DNA of 32,004 nt from an uncultured Coriobacteriales bacterium (lineage in GTDB: Bacteria; Actinomycetota; Coriobacteriia; Coriobacteriales; Atopobiaceae). Location of the stretch: the NCBI GenBank assembly GCA_946619045.1, contig CAMOLV010000004.1, positions 1 through 32,004 of the forward strand, given 5' to 3'. The notes beneath the pieces are model-generated. The model did no database searches. It was not told where the DNA came from and was given only the letters and a program-made list of their open reading frames with translations. Each line of letters starts with the position of its first letter. Position 1 is the first letter of the stretch. The translations under genes and the position numbers were made by a program. Shown one piece after another: positions 1-8,146 of the stretch.

Positions 1-134
1 GAGCCAGAAGCTGTCGAAGGTGCGCGGGTGGGCGCGCAGCAGCTCGAGCGCCCAGGCGCGCGTCCCGCCGCATGCCGCGGCGAGGGCGGTGCACATCCCG
101 CCCGCTAGGCTTCCCCGGCGGGCGCCTGCGCGTT
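1..134 (-). CDS. Tail assembly chaperone, frameshifted extension (gpT-like), partial
   Basis: This is the -1 frame that continues from the slippery site in the upstream chaperone gene. It runs open through the chaperone stop codon to the left edge of the window. The visible residues include MCTALAAACGGTRAWALELL and then AHPRTFDSFWL. There is no good ribosome site of its own before the internal ATG near 96, which fits production by frameshifting rather than by independent initiation. In lambda-like and HK97-like phages the equivalent G-T fusion protein bridges the tail tube subunit and the tape measure during tail assembly. The gene is cut by the window edge, so length and downstream neighbour (expected to be the tape measure) cannot be seen. 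Confidence 0.7.
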
Positions 135-461
135 TGGGTCGGCGTCCCCGCCGTCCCCGCCGTCGGTCATCTCGTAGGAGTAGAGGTTCTTCAGCTCGGC
201 GATCCTCGCGAGCGTCGGCGCCCCTCCCCTCATGAGGCCCTCGGCCTGGGCGGCCTGCAGGCAGATGGCGTCGACCATCTTCAGCTCGAGCCATCGGTCT
301 GTGTGCGAGCCGTCCGCGCGCAGCGTGTCGCACCACTCGTCGGCGACGGCCCACATGCTCGGCGTCGTCACGCCCTCGACGGGCGCGCCGCCCGCCAGGG
401 GCTCGAACACCACCGTCACCTCGAGCGCGCCGCGCGGCGCCTTCTCCTTCCTCGCAGCCAT
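105..461 (-). CDS. Tail assembly chaperone (gpG-like)
   Basis: A 118-residue acidic protein starting MAARKEKAPRG and ending DPNAQAPAGEA. I do not recognise a strong sequence motif. The call rests on position directly after the tail tube gene, small size, and a slippery heptamer near the 3' end with an open -1 frame beyond. The family acts in the cytoplasm as a chaperone that coats the tape measure protein and recruits tail tube subunits; it is absent from the mature virion. The upstream in-frame start at 500 was rejected because it lies inside the tail tube gene; the ATG at 461 sits 10 bases after the tail tube stop with a purine-rich leader. The last residues are a Gly/Asp-rich linker just before the slip site. 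Confidence 0.75.
   Translation of the reverse strand: MAARKEKAPRGALEVTVVFEPLAGGAPVEGVTTPSMWAVADEWCDTLRADGSHTDRWLELKMVDAICLQAAQAEGLMRGGAPTLARIAELKNLYSYEMTDGGDGGDADPNAQAPAGEA
132..138 (-). promoter_or_regulatory. Programmed -1 ribosomal frameshift site, CCCAAAC
   Basis: On the minus strand the zero-frame codons GAC CCA AAC contain the heptamer C CCA AAC, an exact X XXY YYZ slippery sequence. It lies eight codons upstream of the zero-frame stop of the tail assembly chaperone. Slippage to CCC AAA enters the -1 frame, which is open to the window edge. Position within the gene and gene order match the conserved frameshift between the two tail chaperone frames of long-tailed phages. Confidence 0.8.
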
Positions 462-471
462 TCGCCGCCCC

Positions 472-1479
472 CTAGCCCTGGACCGTGTACGACTGGACAC
501 CGTTCACGACCAGGAACTCGATGGAGGTGCCGTTCACCGCGATGGCGCCGTCGGTCGACAGGCGCAGGTCGAACGGGCCGCCCTCGACGGACACGTTCAT
601 CGCCTCGATGGTCCAGGGGATGGCCGGCAGCTTCGCCGTGAAGCTCCACGCGGCGTTCCTGGAATGCTGGAACGTCACCTGCAGGGCGCCCGTCACGATC
701 GTCTTCGCGATCTCCGTGCCGGAGGCGCTGCCGGTCTTCACGGCGCGGTAGAGCTCCGTGGAGTCGGTCGTGCCCTCGAGCGAGCACGTGACGGTGGCCG
801 CGCCCTCCTGCTGGATCTTCGGCTCGACTTCGCCGAAACCGGTGCCGGCCGTGACGTTGTTGGCGATGCCCAGCGTGAGCTTCGAGAGCACAACCGACGC
901 CGGCACGGCCACGGCGTTGCCGTCGGTCAGGCTGAAGAGCACCTCGGCGTCGGTCGTGCGGTAGTAGCCCTCGGACTCGTCGAACGCCTGGCCCTGCCAG
1001 GCCGTCCCGGAGAGCCACTTCGCGGCGCACCCCGCGAGCTCCATCTGCACGCTCGGGGGCGTCGTGCCCTCGGCCTCTATGGTCACGTTGTTGACCTTGC
1101 AGCCGTCGAGGGTCTGCAGGGCGGCGTCGGATGCCCCCACCTGCTGGGTGAACGTCAGCGCCGGGATGCTCTCGCCCATCGTCACGTCATGCGTGTACGG
1201 GCCGCTGCCCGTGGTCGAGACGCGCCCGAGCGCGGAGTAGAGCAGCAGGCCGAGCATGCGCGGGAAGGCGAGCGTGGTCACGGTCGCCTTCGACTCGCTG
1301 CCCGAGATGTAGCGGTCTATCGTGGTGTCGCGGCGGCCGTTGGTCACGCGCGCCGGGGCGCTCGTGGTCGATGCGTCGATGCCGGGCGAGTCCGACGACG
1401 CCGGGAAGCTCGCCGCGGGGTCCGCGGCGGCGGAGCCCGTCTGGACCCCGATGCCGAACATGCCGTAATTACGGTTCAT
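472..1479 (-). CDS. Major tail tube protein
   Basis: 335 residues, the length usual for a siphovirus tail tube subunit carrying an extra C-terminal domain. The sequence is rich in Thr, Ser, Val and Gly with alternating beta-strand character, for example TFTQQVGASDAALQTLDG and VSVEGGPFDLRLSTDGA, as expected for the two-sheet tube fold. It would stack as hexameric rings around the tape measure. The ATG at 1479 has a strong AGAAAGGA ribosome site and overlaps the preceding gene by 11 bases. Its place between the terminator-like protein and the frameshifting chaperone is diagnostic. The region after about residue 250 may be an Ig-like surface domain, but this cannot be shown without a profile search. 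Confidence 0.82.
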   Translation of the reverse strand: MNRNYGMFGIGVQTGSAAADPAASFPASSDSPGIDASTTSAPARVTNGRRDTTIDRYISGSESKATVTTLAFPRMLGLLLYSALGRVSTTGSGPYTHDVTMGESIPALTFTQQVGASDAALQTLDGCKVNNVTIEAEGTTPPSVQMELAGCAAKWLSGTAWQGQAFDESEGYYRTTDAEVLFSLTDGNAVAVPASVVLSKLTLGIANNVTAGTGFGEVEPKIQQEGAATVTCSLEGTTDSTELYRAVKTGSASGTEIAKTIVTGALQVTFQHSRNAAWSFTAKLPAIPWTIEAMNVSVEGGPFDLRLSTDGAIAVNGTSIEFLVVNGVQSYTVQG

Positions 1480-1978
1480 TGTCGATCCTTTCTATGACAG
1501 CCCGCGCCTCGGCGCTGGGCGAGACGTTCACGGAGACGTTCATGGCGAGCCTGTAGCCGGCGTGCCTGCGGCCGTCGGCGTCCTGCCAGACGCGGTGGTC
1601 GGCCACCTGGGGCGCGCCCACCTCGTTCGCGCACCCGCCGAGCAGCGGGTCGCACAGCGGCACCTGCATCACGAGCGCCTGGTAGGCGTTGGCCGCCTCG
1701 GCGGCGGCCTCGGCCGTGGGGCCCGTGGCCACGCAAACCACCTGCACGTCGAACGACAGCCTCACCGTGCCGTTGGAGAGCGCGCCCTCCACGGCGAACG
1801 AGTCGGCGGTCGAGAGCGTGAACACGTGGAACGGCTCCGGGTCGCCGGCCGGCAGGTCGAGCGTCACGCGCGGGCGCGGCACGCCCGGGATGAGGCTCGC
1901 CGACTCGGCGAACAGGGCGGCCACGTCGGCGTGCACGCGCGCGACGGCGGGCCATGCAACCGGGCTCACGGCGCTCAC
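1469..1978 (-). CDS. Probable tail terminator / head-tail completion protein
   Basis: 169 residues starting at a GTG that overlaps the previous stop (GTGA). The middle section VRLSFDVQVVCVATGPTAEA, followed by an Ala-rich helix and a C-terminal strand MNVSVNVSPSA, resembles the alpha/beta pattern of tail terminator proteins (lambda gpU / HK97 gp10 type). These cap the tail tube and dock it to the head. Only one gene lies between the adaptor and the tail tube, so it could instead be a head-closure protein or serve both roles. Earlier in-frame starts would run deep into the preceding gene, so the overlap start is preferred. Confidence 0.6.
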   Translation of the reverse strand: MSAVSPVAWPAVARVHADVAALFAESASLIPGVPRPRVTLDLPAGDPEPFHVFTLSTADSFAVEGALSNGTVRLSFDVQVVCVATGPTAEAAAEAANAYQALVMQVPLCDPLLGGCANEVGAPQVADHRVWQDADGRRHAGYRLAMNVSVNVSPSAEARAVIERIDNEP

Positions 1979-2658
1979 ATGACCACCACCCGGCGCGACC
2001 GGGCCGACTCGATGAACGAGTCGACGTAGGGGATGCCCGTCCAGCTCCCCTCGGCGCCGGTCGCCAGCTCGTAGCTCACGTACACGCCGTCGACCGACGT
2101 GCCGCGCGCGTTCTCGGCGCCCGAGCGCGGGCGCAGGTACGTGGCGGCCAGGCGCATGCACGCCTGGCGGCAGCGCTCCGACCCCCGCGCGCCGTAGACC
2201 AGCGTGGCCTCGGCGGGCGCGTCGGCGACGGCCTGGCGGTCCCCCACCAGCGTGCCGGCCGACAGCGACCTCGCGTCGACCTCGGGCAGCTCCTCGAGCG
2301 AGCCCGTGCCGGCGAGGGCGACCGTGCGCGCCCTCGTGCAGAAGCTGCGGCCGCAGGCGTCCTCGATGGCCTCCTCGGCGGCCTGGATGGCCGCGAGCAC
2401 CTCGTCGTCGGGGTACGCGGAGGCGTCGGCGAACGCGTCGTTGTTGGCGGCGGCGTAGGCGCGCATGTCGGCCACGGAGCAGTACCGCGACCCCACGCGC
2501 TCGACCTCGTAGGCCTCGCCGCCCACCTCGACCACGTGCACGCCGAGCTTCGGCAGCGCCTCGAGCGCGGCGGCCTCGTCGAGCGATCCCCCGGGCGCGG
2601 CGAGGCCGCCGTCGCCGGCGGCCCACCTCGTCACCCTGCCTGCCGACAGGGCGGTCAC
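1975..2658 (-). CDS. Head-tail connector (adaptor, gp6-like)
   Basis: 227 residues. The segment around 80-105, DDEVLAAIQAAEEAIEDACG, followed by a Phe/Cys stretch is the typical first helix of the phage head-tail connector family, where a dodecamer of the adaptor sits under the portal. The C-terminal part YVSYELATGAEGSWTGIPYV is also common in this family. An N-terminal extension of about 60 residues is longer than in HK97 gp6 (about 110 aa) and has no clear motif. The start is a GTG overlapping the previous TGA. The position between capsid-associated genes and the tail terminator supports the call. Confidence 0.7.
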   Translation of the reverse strand: MTALSAGRVTRWAAGDGGLAAPGGSLDEAAALEALPKLGVHVVEVGGEAYEVERVGSRYCSVADMRAYAAANNDAFADASAYPDDEVLAAIQAAEEAIEDACGRSFCTRARTVALAGTGSLEELPEVDARSLSAGTLVGDRQAVADAPAEATLVYGARGSERCRQACMRLAATYLRPRSGAENARGTSVDGVYVSYELATGAEGSWTGIPYVDSFIESARSRRVVVM

Positions 2659-2978
2659 TGCTCCGACCCCTTCTCGGCCGCCGCGATGGCGGTCGCGAGG
2701 GTGTCCTTGTTCGCGTCCCTGGCCACGTCGCAGCCGAGGGACTCGGCCATGGCGGCGAGCTCGTCGCGCTTCATGGCCATGAGCTCGGCCTTGCGGTCGG
2801 GCTCGGGTTCCGGCTGCGGCTCGGGTTCCGGCTGCGGCTCGGGCACGGGCTGGCCGTCCCCGTCGACGAGGCCGCGGCGCTGCGCCTCGGCCGTCGTCAT
2901 GCGCTCGCCGGCGAAGCAGACGAGCCTGCCCTCGCGCTCGACGCGCTCGGGCGCGGTGTACATGCCGAATGTGCTCAT
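2655..2978 (-). CDS. Small protein with Pro-Glu linker and SAP/HeH-like C-terminus
   Basis: 107 residues starting at ATG 2978; a GTG three codons upstream is open, but the GGGGG ribosome site 8 bases before the ATG favours the latter. The N-terminus (MSTFGMYTAPERVEREG) precedes a PEPQPEPEPQPEPEP linker encoded by an 18-bp tandem repeat at about 2802-2850. The C-terminal 40 residues (KRDELAAMAESLGCDVARDA) look like a helix-extended-loop-helix/SAP or Rho-N fold, often found in small proteins between capsid and connector genes. The role is not established; it may be a minor head or nucleic-acid-binding protein. It is made in the head operon, two bases of spacer plus start-stop overlaps linking it to both neighbours. 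Confidence 0.65.
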   Translation of the reverse strand: MSTFGMYTAPERVEREGRLVCFAGERMTTAEAQRRGLVDGDGQPVPEPQPEPEPQPEPEPDRKAELMAMKRDELAAMAESLGCDVARDANKDTLATAIAAAEKGSEQ

Positions 2979-2991
2979 CTCCCGCACCCCC

Positions 2992-4182
2992 TTAGACCGA
3001 AGCGCACCAGCAGAACGCCGCCGGGAACGTGACCTTGAGCGCGTGCGTGCCCTCGGCCAGGATCGTGTAGGCGTTCTGGATGAACTGCTTGTCGACCAGG
3101 CCGATCTCGACCTCGTCGGGGTCGGCGGTGTTCCAGGAGCACGCTCCCGAGAAGTACACGCCCATGGCGTCGCTCTCTGTGGTCACCGTCTGGCCCTCGA
3201 CCTCGGAGGAGGTGACGATGTGCATCTCCTGGTCCTCGACCACGGTCATGCCGTCGATCTTGCCCTCGTAGACGATCTCCGGGTACATGTAGCGGCCGTT
3301 CTGGTCCTTGGCCTTGCGCGCCTTCGTGAGCGTCTGCGGGGAGACCACGACGTAGTTCGGCGCGAAGCCGGTGGCGAGGCGGATGCGCATGGCCATCTCC
3401 ATGGCCACGTCGCGGATGTTCTTGTCCTCGGCGGTCTTCGTGTACGTGAGCGTGCCCGTCATGTTGCGCGCGCCGACGATGCCCGACGAGTTGCTGCCCG
3501 AGACCGCGTAGCGGTTCTTGACGATCTCCAGGCCGAGCAGCAGCGCGCCGACGATCGTGTTCTCGAGCTGGCGGTAGCGGCGCACGGTCTGCTTCGCGAC
3601 CGGCATCTGGTGCGCGATGGTCTCGATGTGCGCCGTGGCCTGCGTCCACGTCAGGGACGACTCGGGCTTGTCGCCGCTCACCCAGCCTGCGGCCGCGTTG
3701 GTGAGCACGGGCGACTGGTAGTAGGTCTCGTGGCCGTCGGTCAGGCCGTGCGGCAGCGTCGACAGGAAGCCCATGACCGGCGCGATGGGCTCCGGCAGGT
3801 CGTAGTCGTAGCGGTGCGGCACCTCCAGGCCGCTCACGGCGTTGCGCACCATGCGCGTCGCGCGCGCGAGGTCGGCGGTCGGCACCGACGTGCTCCACCC
3901 CGGCTCGATGCCGCGGAACGCGTCGCGCGCGCCGAAGATGAGCTCGGCGGCGTCGCGCAGCGCCTCCTGCGGGTGCGCGGCCGCCTCGGCGGCCATGCGC
4001 TCGTTCTCGCGCTGCACGGCCGCGGCCTCGGCCACGAGGCTGTCGCGCGCCTCGGCGATGCGGCCGCTCAGCTCGGCGGCGCGCTCAGCGGCCTCGGGCG
4101 TCACCTCGCCGCCTGCCGTGATGCCGTCGAACTCCGCCTGCAGCGTCGCGAGGCGGTCTTGGATCTCTGCGAGTCTAGGCAT
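2992..4182 (-). CDS. HK97-family major capsid protein
   Basis: 396 residues. Residues 1-75 are a charged, Ala/Glu-rich coiled coil (LAEIQDRLATLQAEFDGITA), the delta or scaffolding domain usually removed by the prohead protease. The rest has HK97-fold hallmarks: a long N-arm, TLPHGLTDGHETYYQSPVLT, the AHQMPVAKQTVRRYRQLENT spine-helix region, and an E-loop/A-domain section ending with a DPDEVEIGLVDKQFIQNAYT beta strand and CWCASV. The ATG overlaps the protease stop by 8 bases, matching the portal-protease-capsid order. Lack of a separate scaffold gene agrees with the delta-domain mode of assembly. A cleavage point somewhere near residues 75-100 is expected. Confidence 0.92.
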   Translation of the reverse strand: MPRLAEIQDRLATLQAEFDGITAGGEVTPEAAERAAELSGRIAEARDSLVAEAAAVQRENERMAAEAAAHPQEALRDAAELIFGARDAFRGIEPGWSTSVPTADLARATRMVRNAVSGLEVPHRYDYDLPEPIAPVMGFLSTLPHGLTDGHETYYQSPVLTNAAAGWVSGDKPESSLTWTQATAHIETIAHQMPVAKQTVRRYRQLENTIVGALLLGLEIVKNRYAVSGSNSSGIVGARNMTGTLTYTKTAEDKNIRDVAMEMAMRIRLATGFAPNYVVVSPQTLTKARKAKDQNGRYMYPEIVYEGKIDGMTVVEDQEMHIVTSSEVEGQTVTTESDAMGVYFSGACSWNTADPDEVEIGLVDKQFIQNAYTILAEGTHALKVTFPAAFCWCASV

Positions 4183-5050
4183 TCTTGCCCCTTTCCTTGG
4201 TTGACGTCCTGATCCTCAGGACCTTGTTGCCTATGGCGACGACGCGGGCCTCCGCTCCCGCCGGCTCCGGCTCGGCGGTGCTGTCGCCTGCGGGGTCCAT
4301 GTTCTCGGATGTGTCACCCGGCAGCACCGCCAGGGCGGTGTCGGTCGTGCCGGTCACGTACACGCCGGGCTTGCCCTTGACGAGCAGGCCCGTGCTGTCG
4401 TCGTTGAGGCTGAACCAGGCGTCGCGCGGGGCGCTGTCGAGCGTCGCGCGGTCCATGGTGAAGCACGCCGCGGCGGCGACCGCCTCCTCGACGCGGTCGG
4501 CCAGCCCCCACTCGACCGCCTCGTCGGCAGTGAACCAGGTGGTCTCGGCCATGGCGCCGGCGAACTCGTCCTCGCCGCGCGTGCCGCTGCGCCGCGCGTA
4601 GATGCCGGCCAGCTGCGCGTCTATCTTCTCGAGGTACTCGACCTCGGCGCGCAGCTCGTCGGCGTTGCCCCATGCGACGATGGAGGCCTTGTGAATCATC
4701 ATCCAGGCGACCGAGCTCATCACCACCTCATCTGCGGCCGCCACCAGGAACGAGGCCGCCGACGCCGCCAGGCCGTCGATGTAGGCGGTCACCTTCGCGT
4801 CGTGGTTGCGGATGGCGGTCATCATGGCGTAGGCGTCGTTGACCGATCCGCCGCCGCTGTTGACGTGGAGGTTCACGGCCTTGCCGCGCGCCGCGCGCAG
4901 GGTGTCGAGGAACGCCTTCGCGCCGATCCCCTCCTTCTCACCGGTCCACCAGTCGCGGCGCTCGCCGATGTCCCCGTAGATGTCGATGTCGATGGCGTCC
5001 GCCTCGTCGCGAGCGACGCGCCACCACCCGTGGTCGTTGTCCCTAGGCAT
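4175..5050 (-). CDS. ClpP-related prohead maturation protease
   Basis: 291 residues with a Clp/crotonase-like core. Visible motifs are LHVNSGGGSVNDAYAMMTAI (residues 61-80), GLAASAASFLVAAA with probable nucleophile Ser97, MIHKAS with catalytic His120, and the EAVEWGLADRVEE tail motif. It would cleave the capsid delta domain inside the prohead. The C-terminal 100 residues beyond the ClpP core are acidic and variable, ending in a basic VLRIRTSTKERGKNA; this region may act as a scaffold-like or packaging tail. The start ATG overlaps the portal stop by 8 bases and has a GAGAGGTG ribosome site. The sequence CGGGTGACAC at 4320-4311 within the gene recurs in two leader regions elsewhere. Confidence 0.9.
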   Translation of the reverse strand: MPRDNDHGWWRVARDEADAIDIDIYGDIGERRDWWTGEKEGIGAKAFLDTLRAARGKAVNLHVNSGGGSVNDAYAMMTAIRNHDAKVTAYIDGLAASAASFLVAAADEVVMSSVAWMMIHKASIVAWGNADELRAEVEYLEKIDAQLAGIYARRSGTRGEDEFAGAMAETTWFTADEAVEWGLADRVEEAVAAAACFTMDRATLDSAPRDAWFSLNDDSTGLLVKGKPGVYVTGTTDTALAVLPGDTSENMDPAGDSTAEPEPAGAEARVVAIGNKVLRIRTSTKERGKNA

Positions 5051-6581
5051 GCCTGCACCTCTCTATCTCTTCGTCGATTGCCCTCTCCCAGTCGATCTCG
5101 TGGCCGAGCATGGCCGCCGCCTGCGCGACGGGCCGCATGACGTCGGCCGCGAACGCGCGCGTCCTGGGCGTGTCGCCGTCGGCCGCCGCCCTGGCGGCCA
5201 CCCGCGAGCGCGCCTGCGCCGCGATGAGCGCCACGCTGTCGGCCACGGCCTTCTTGTCGATGCCGCTCACGCCGTCGGACTGGCCCGACGTGCCCGACGT
5301 GCGCTCCGCCGGCACGTACGGCTCGCCGTCCTCGTCGACCACGTAGTAGGCGGTCGGCTGCAGGAGCCTGTCCTGGCCCGGCAGCCACGGGATCTCCTCG
5401 AGCTCGCATGCGTGCGCCCTCGTGTAGATGCCGGAGTACACCGCGATGCGGTGCGCCTCCATGCGCGTCTTGATGTCGGCGCGCTCGAGGCCCGACAGGT
5501 TGAACTTCACGTAGTACTCGCCCGGCGCGCCGCCGAGCGAGGCCGCGCGGTCGAGCAGCACCTGGAACGCGTCCTCCCACCCGCGCACGTCGGGGAGCAC
5601 CGTGTGCTTCGCGAAATCCAGGTCGGCGCCCTGGGCGGCGGTCGCCGCGGCGCCCGAGTCCGCGAACACGTGGTGCATGTCGACATGGCACGCCCGGCAG
5701 ACCTTCTCGAGCACGAAGCGCTCCTGCTCGACCAGGTTCATGCCGTCGAGCTTGAGCGAGACCTCCCGGTACTTGAGTCCCGCGTCCCAGATCGGCGTGC
5801 CGCCCGCCCCGTCGGGGCCCTTCATCGCATCGAGCTTCGCGCGGATCGCCTTGATGTCCTCGACCGTGAGCTTCTGCTCGGTCTCGAAGTAGCCCGGGAA
5901 GTGGTTGCCGTTCTCGAGCAGCGCCCGGTAGAACCGCGTGAGGTCGATGGAGAGGCCTATGTCCTCGGCCGCCTGCTCGGCGATGGAGCGGCCCGTCTTG
6001 CCCCCGTCCTCGCTCGAGTCGGTCTTGAGTATGAGCAAGCCGTCCTCGCGGCAAGTCCAGGGGTCGTTGTAGTAGTCCTGGCGCGCCGAGTACACGGCCG
6101 TGCCGGTCGCGCGGTCGTAGGACACGCTCACGGCGCCGAGCACGGGCCTGATCTCGACGATGCGCCCGAGCGCGTCGCGGTAGGCGCGCGCGTAGGCCGT
6201 GCCCATCACGTCGCGCCGGATGGTCGCCCAGGCCGCGAAGTCGCCCCACGACATGAGCGCGTTGGGGCGGCGCAGCACCCGCTCGAGCGGGTGGTCGGGC
6301 GCCGGCTCGGGGCCGTTCGCGCCCTTCCTCATCACGTGCACGGGCAGCGAGCGCACCGCCCTGGCCTTGACAGTCTCGCACGCCATGAAATCGCTCGACA
6401 TCATGGCGCCGTAGCGCTCGACGCGCGCCTTCGCCGGCAGCGAGTCGAGCAGGTCCATCTGGGTGTAGCGGCCGCCCGGCGTCATCTCGGCGCGCGGGGC
6501 GGGCGGGTCGGGCGGCCTGCCGCGCCGCTCGGCCGCGGCGAGCATGGCGTCGCCGACGTACTCGCGTAACGTCCTCATCAT
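5043..6581 (-). CDS. Portal protein (HK97/SPP1-like)
   Basis: About 512 residues. Family features are ACETVKARAVRSLPVHVMRK near residues 65-85, a WATIRRDVMGTAYARAYRD section, and the NHFPGYFETEQKLTVEDIKAI plus AKLDAMKGPDGAGGTPI segments typical of HK97-type portals. The clip and wing regions are followed by an LPGQDRLLQPTAYYVVDEDG tail and an Ala-rich C-terminus. The dodecamer forms the DNA gate of the head. The reading frame is open much further upstream, but that part lies opposite frames of the terminase gene; ATG 6581 (or the adjacent ATG 6578), directly after a GGGAGG, is the only plausible start. It sits 53 bases downstream of the large terminase stop. Confidence 0.9.
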   Translation of the reverse strand: MMRTLREYVGDAMLAAAERRGRPPDPPAPRAEMTPGGRYTQMDLLDSLPAKARVERYGAMMSSDFMACETVKARAVRSLPVHVMRKGANGPEPAPDHPLERVLRRPNALMSWGDFAAWATIRRDVMGTAYARAYRDALGRIVEIRPVLGAVSVSYDRATGTAVYSARQDYYNDPWTCREDGLLILKTDSSEDGGKTGRSIAEQAAEDIGLSIDLTRFYRALLENGNHFPGYFETEQKLTVEDIKAIRAKLDAMKGPDGAGGTPIWDAGLKYREVSLKLDGMNLVEQERFVLEKVCRACHVDMHHVFADSGAAATAAQGADLDFAKHTVLPDVRGWEDAFQVLLDRAASLGGAPGEYYVKFNLSGLERADIKTRMEAHRIAVYSGIYTRAHACELEEIPWLPGQDRLLQPTAYYVVDEDGEPYVPAERTSGTSGQSDGVSGIDKKAVADSVALIAAQARSRVAARAAADGDTPRTRAFAADVMRPVAQAAAMLGHEIDWERAIDEEIERCRHA

Positions 6582-6634
6582 CCTCCCATCGTCGGTGGCG
6601 AATGGGAGTTTCCCAGGGGTGTCACCCGCTTGCG

Positions 6635-8146
6635 TCAGAGCGTGAAGAAACCGCCGCGCGCGGCGAAGTCGACGGGGCGCGGCATGGTCTGCGTCATCCA
6701 CTTGGCCATCGCCGCCGCGATGGCCGCGTCGATGCGCTGCGAGCCCTGGCCGTGGCGCTCCGACCCCAGGCGCGTGCCGTAGGGCTGGCGCTCGACCTCG
6801 ATGCAGTTCCCGCAATGCTCCGCGAGCTTCGGCAGGCCGCCGAGCGCGGAGCGGTGCGCGCGCACCGAGTTCACCAGCAAAGAGCTGGCGGCGCACATGA
6901 TCTCGTTCGTCTGCTTGACGGCGTACACCTCGACGCCGTACTCGTCCTGCAGCACGTTCGCCCAGTACAGCAGGCGCGCGGGGTCGATGCCCACCGGGCA
7001 GCGGTACCGCTGGCAGATGCCGGCGACGAGCTGGCCCACCTGCGCGATGTCGTAGTAGCCCAGCTCCTCCGGGGGCTCGTCGTACACCCACTCGTGGTAC
7101 TGGTCGACGCCCTCGTCGTCGACCTGGTGCGCCACGAGCGCGAACGCGTCGCCGCTCGTCGCGCCGTCGATGGCCAGGCAGAACGGGCGCTCGAAGTCGA
7201 ACGACGACGGCTTCTGGCAGCAGGCCCGTATGTCGCCCGGGCGCATGGCGCGCCCCGCCTGCTTGTACGTCGGCCAGCGGTTGAGCACGTAGCGCTCGAA
7301 GTTCTTGCGCGACAGCTTCTTGCGCAGCTTGCGGATGTTGTCGACGTCGATCCACGACGGCAGCGCCAGGCGCGCCCACATGCGCTCGTCGTCGATGTCC
7401 TCTTCCTCGCCGGCGCCCCACCACCAGCAGTAGCCTGCCGGGTCGTCGAGGATGCACGTGACCTCCTCGCTGCCGTGCAGGAGGTCCCACAGCAGCCCCG
7501 AGCGCTGCTCGCCTGCGGTCGTGATGGCCAGCAGCAGCGAGTTCTCGATCTGGCCCATGCCCGACACGATTGCGCTCCACACCGAGTCGTCGGCCCACAC
7601 GTGCAGCTCGTCGGCGATGAGCGCGTTGAAGTGCCACGACTGCACCGCGCCCTCGGAGTAGGGGAAGACCTTGATGACGGCCCCGGTCTCGCGGTTCACC
7701 GCCTCGCCCTTCATCGGCTCCCACAGCGCGTCGAGGTCGCGGTCCTGGCGCACCATGGCGGCGAGCGTCTTCATGATCTTCTTGGCCTGCGTCTCGTCGT
7801 AGGCCACGATGCCGTACTGGCCCTCGTGCACGGGGTTCACGTTGGCCTCGGAGAGCAGCATCGCGCAGATGAGCTCGGTCTTGCCGAAATCGCGCGGCAT
7901 GCCTATGAGCGCCGTCGAGTACTTGCGCCGGAACACGCGCTCGCCGTCGGACCGGCGCACCATGCGGCCGCTGCCGAACACGGGGTTCCAGATGTACTCG
8001 CGCTGGAACGGCTCCAGGAAGAACGGCTTGCCGTACCACTCGGGCTTGTTGCCGGCGTGGCGCAGGTGGGTGGCCGCGAAGTACTCGCGGCGCCCGGCTT
8101 CCTCCAGGCCGCTCTTCGACGGCCGCACGCCCCTGGTGCGCATCAT
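6635..8146 (-). CDS. Terminase large subunit
   Basis: 503 residues, the normal length. The ATPase domain has a Walker A-like GMPRDFGKT at 82-90, the Walker B LIADE at 176-180, and the coupling motif LAITTAGEQ near 215. The nuclease domain begins at about FCLAIDGATSGDAFALVAHQ with the first metal-binding Asp, and later GIDPARLLYW and GSERHGQGSQRIDAAIAAAM supply further conserved acidic/His positions. With the small subunit and portal it packages DNA into proheads. The first ATG (8146) overlaps the small-subunit stop (ATGA); a second ATG follows directly. The pairing with a P27-type small subunit and a nearby HNH nuclease is typical of cos-type phages. Confidence 0.95.
   Translation of the reverse strand: MMRTRGVRPSKSGLEEAGRREYFAATHLRHAGNKPEWYGKPFFLEPFQREYIWNPVFGSGRMVRRSDGERVFRRKYSTALIGMPRDFGKTELICAMLLSEANVNPVHEGQYGIVAYDETQAKKIMKTLAAMVRQDRDLDALWEPMKGEAVNRETGAVIKVFPYSEGAVQSWHFNALIADELHVWADDSVWSAIVSGMGQIENSLLLAITTAGEQRSGLLWDLLHGSEEVTCILDDPAGYCWWWGAGEEEDIDDERMWARLALPSWIDVDNIRKLRKKLSRKNFERYVLNRWPTYKQAGRAMRPGDIRACCQKPSSFDFERPFCLAIDGATSGDAFALVAHQVDDEGVDQYHEWVYDEPPEELGYYDIAQVGQLVAGICQRYRCPVGIDPARLLYWANVLQDEYGVEVYAVKQTNEIMCAASSLLVNSVRAHRSALGGLPKLAEHCGNCIEVERQPYGTRLGSERHGQGSQRIDAAIAAAMAKWMTQTMPRPVDFAARGGFFTL

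Noticed and set aside
1954-4212. 752-residue plus-strand open frame over capsid genes, and many similar long frames on the opposite strand
   Set aside because: Arg/Gly/Ala/Val/His low-complexity composition, no ribosome sites, and full overlap with clearly recognised phage genes; a result of high GC content.
6582-8039. Upstream half of the 998-residue frame containing the portal
   Set aside because: It lies opposite a well-supported terminase frame and has shadow composition; the portal starts at 6581.
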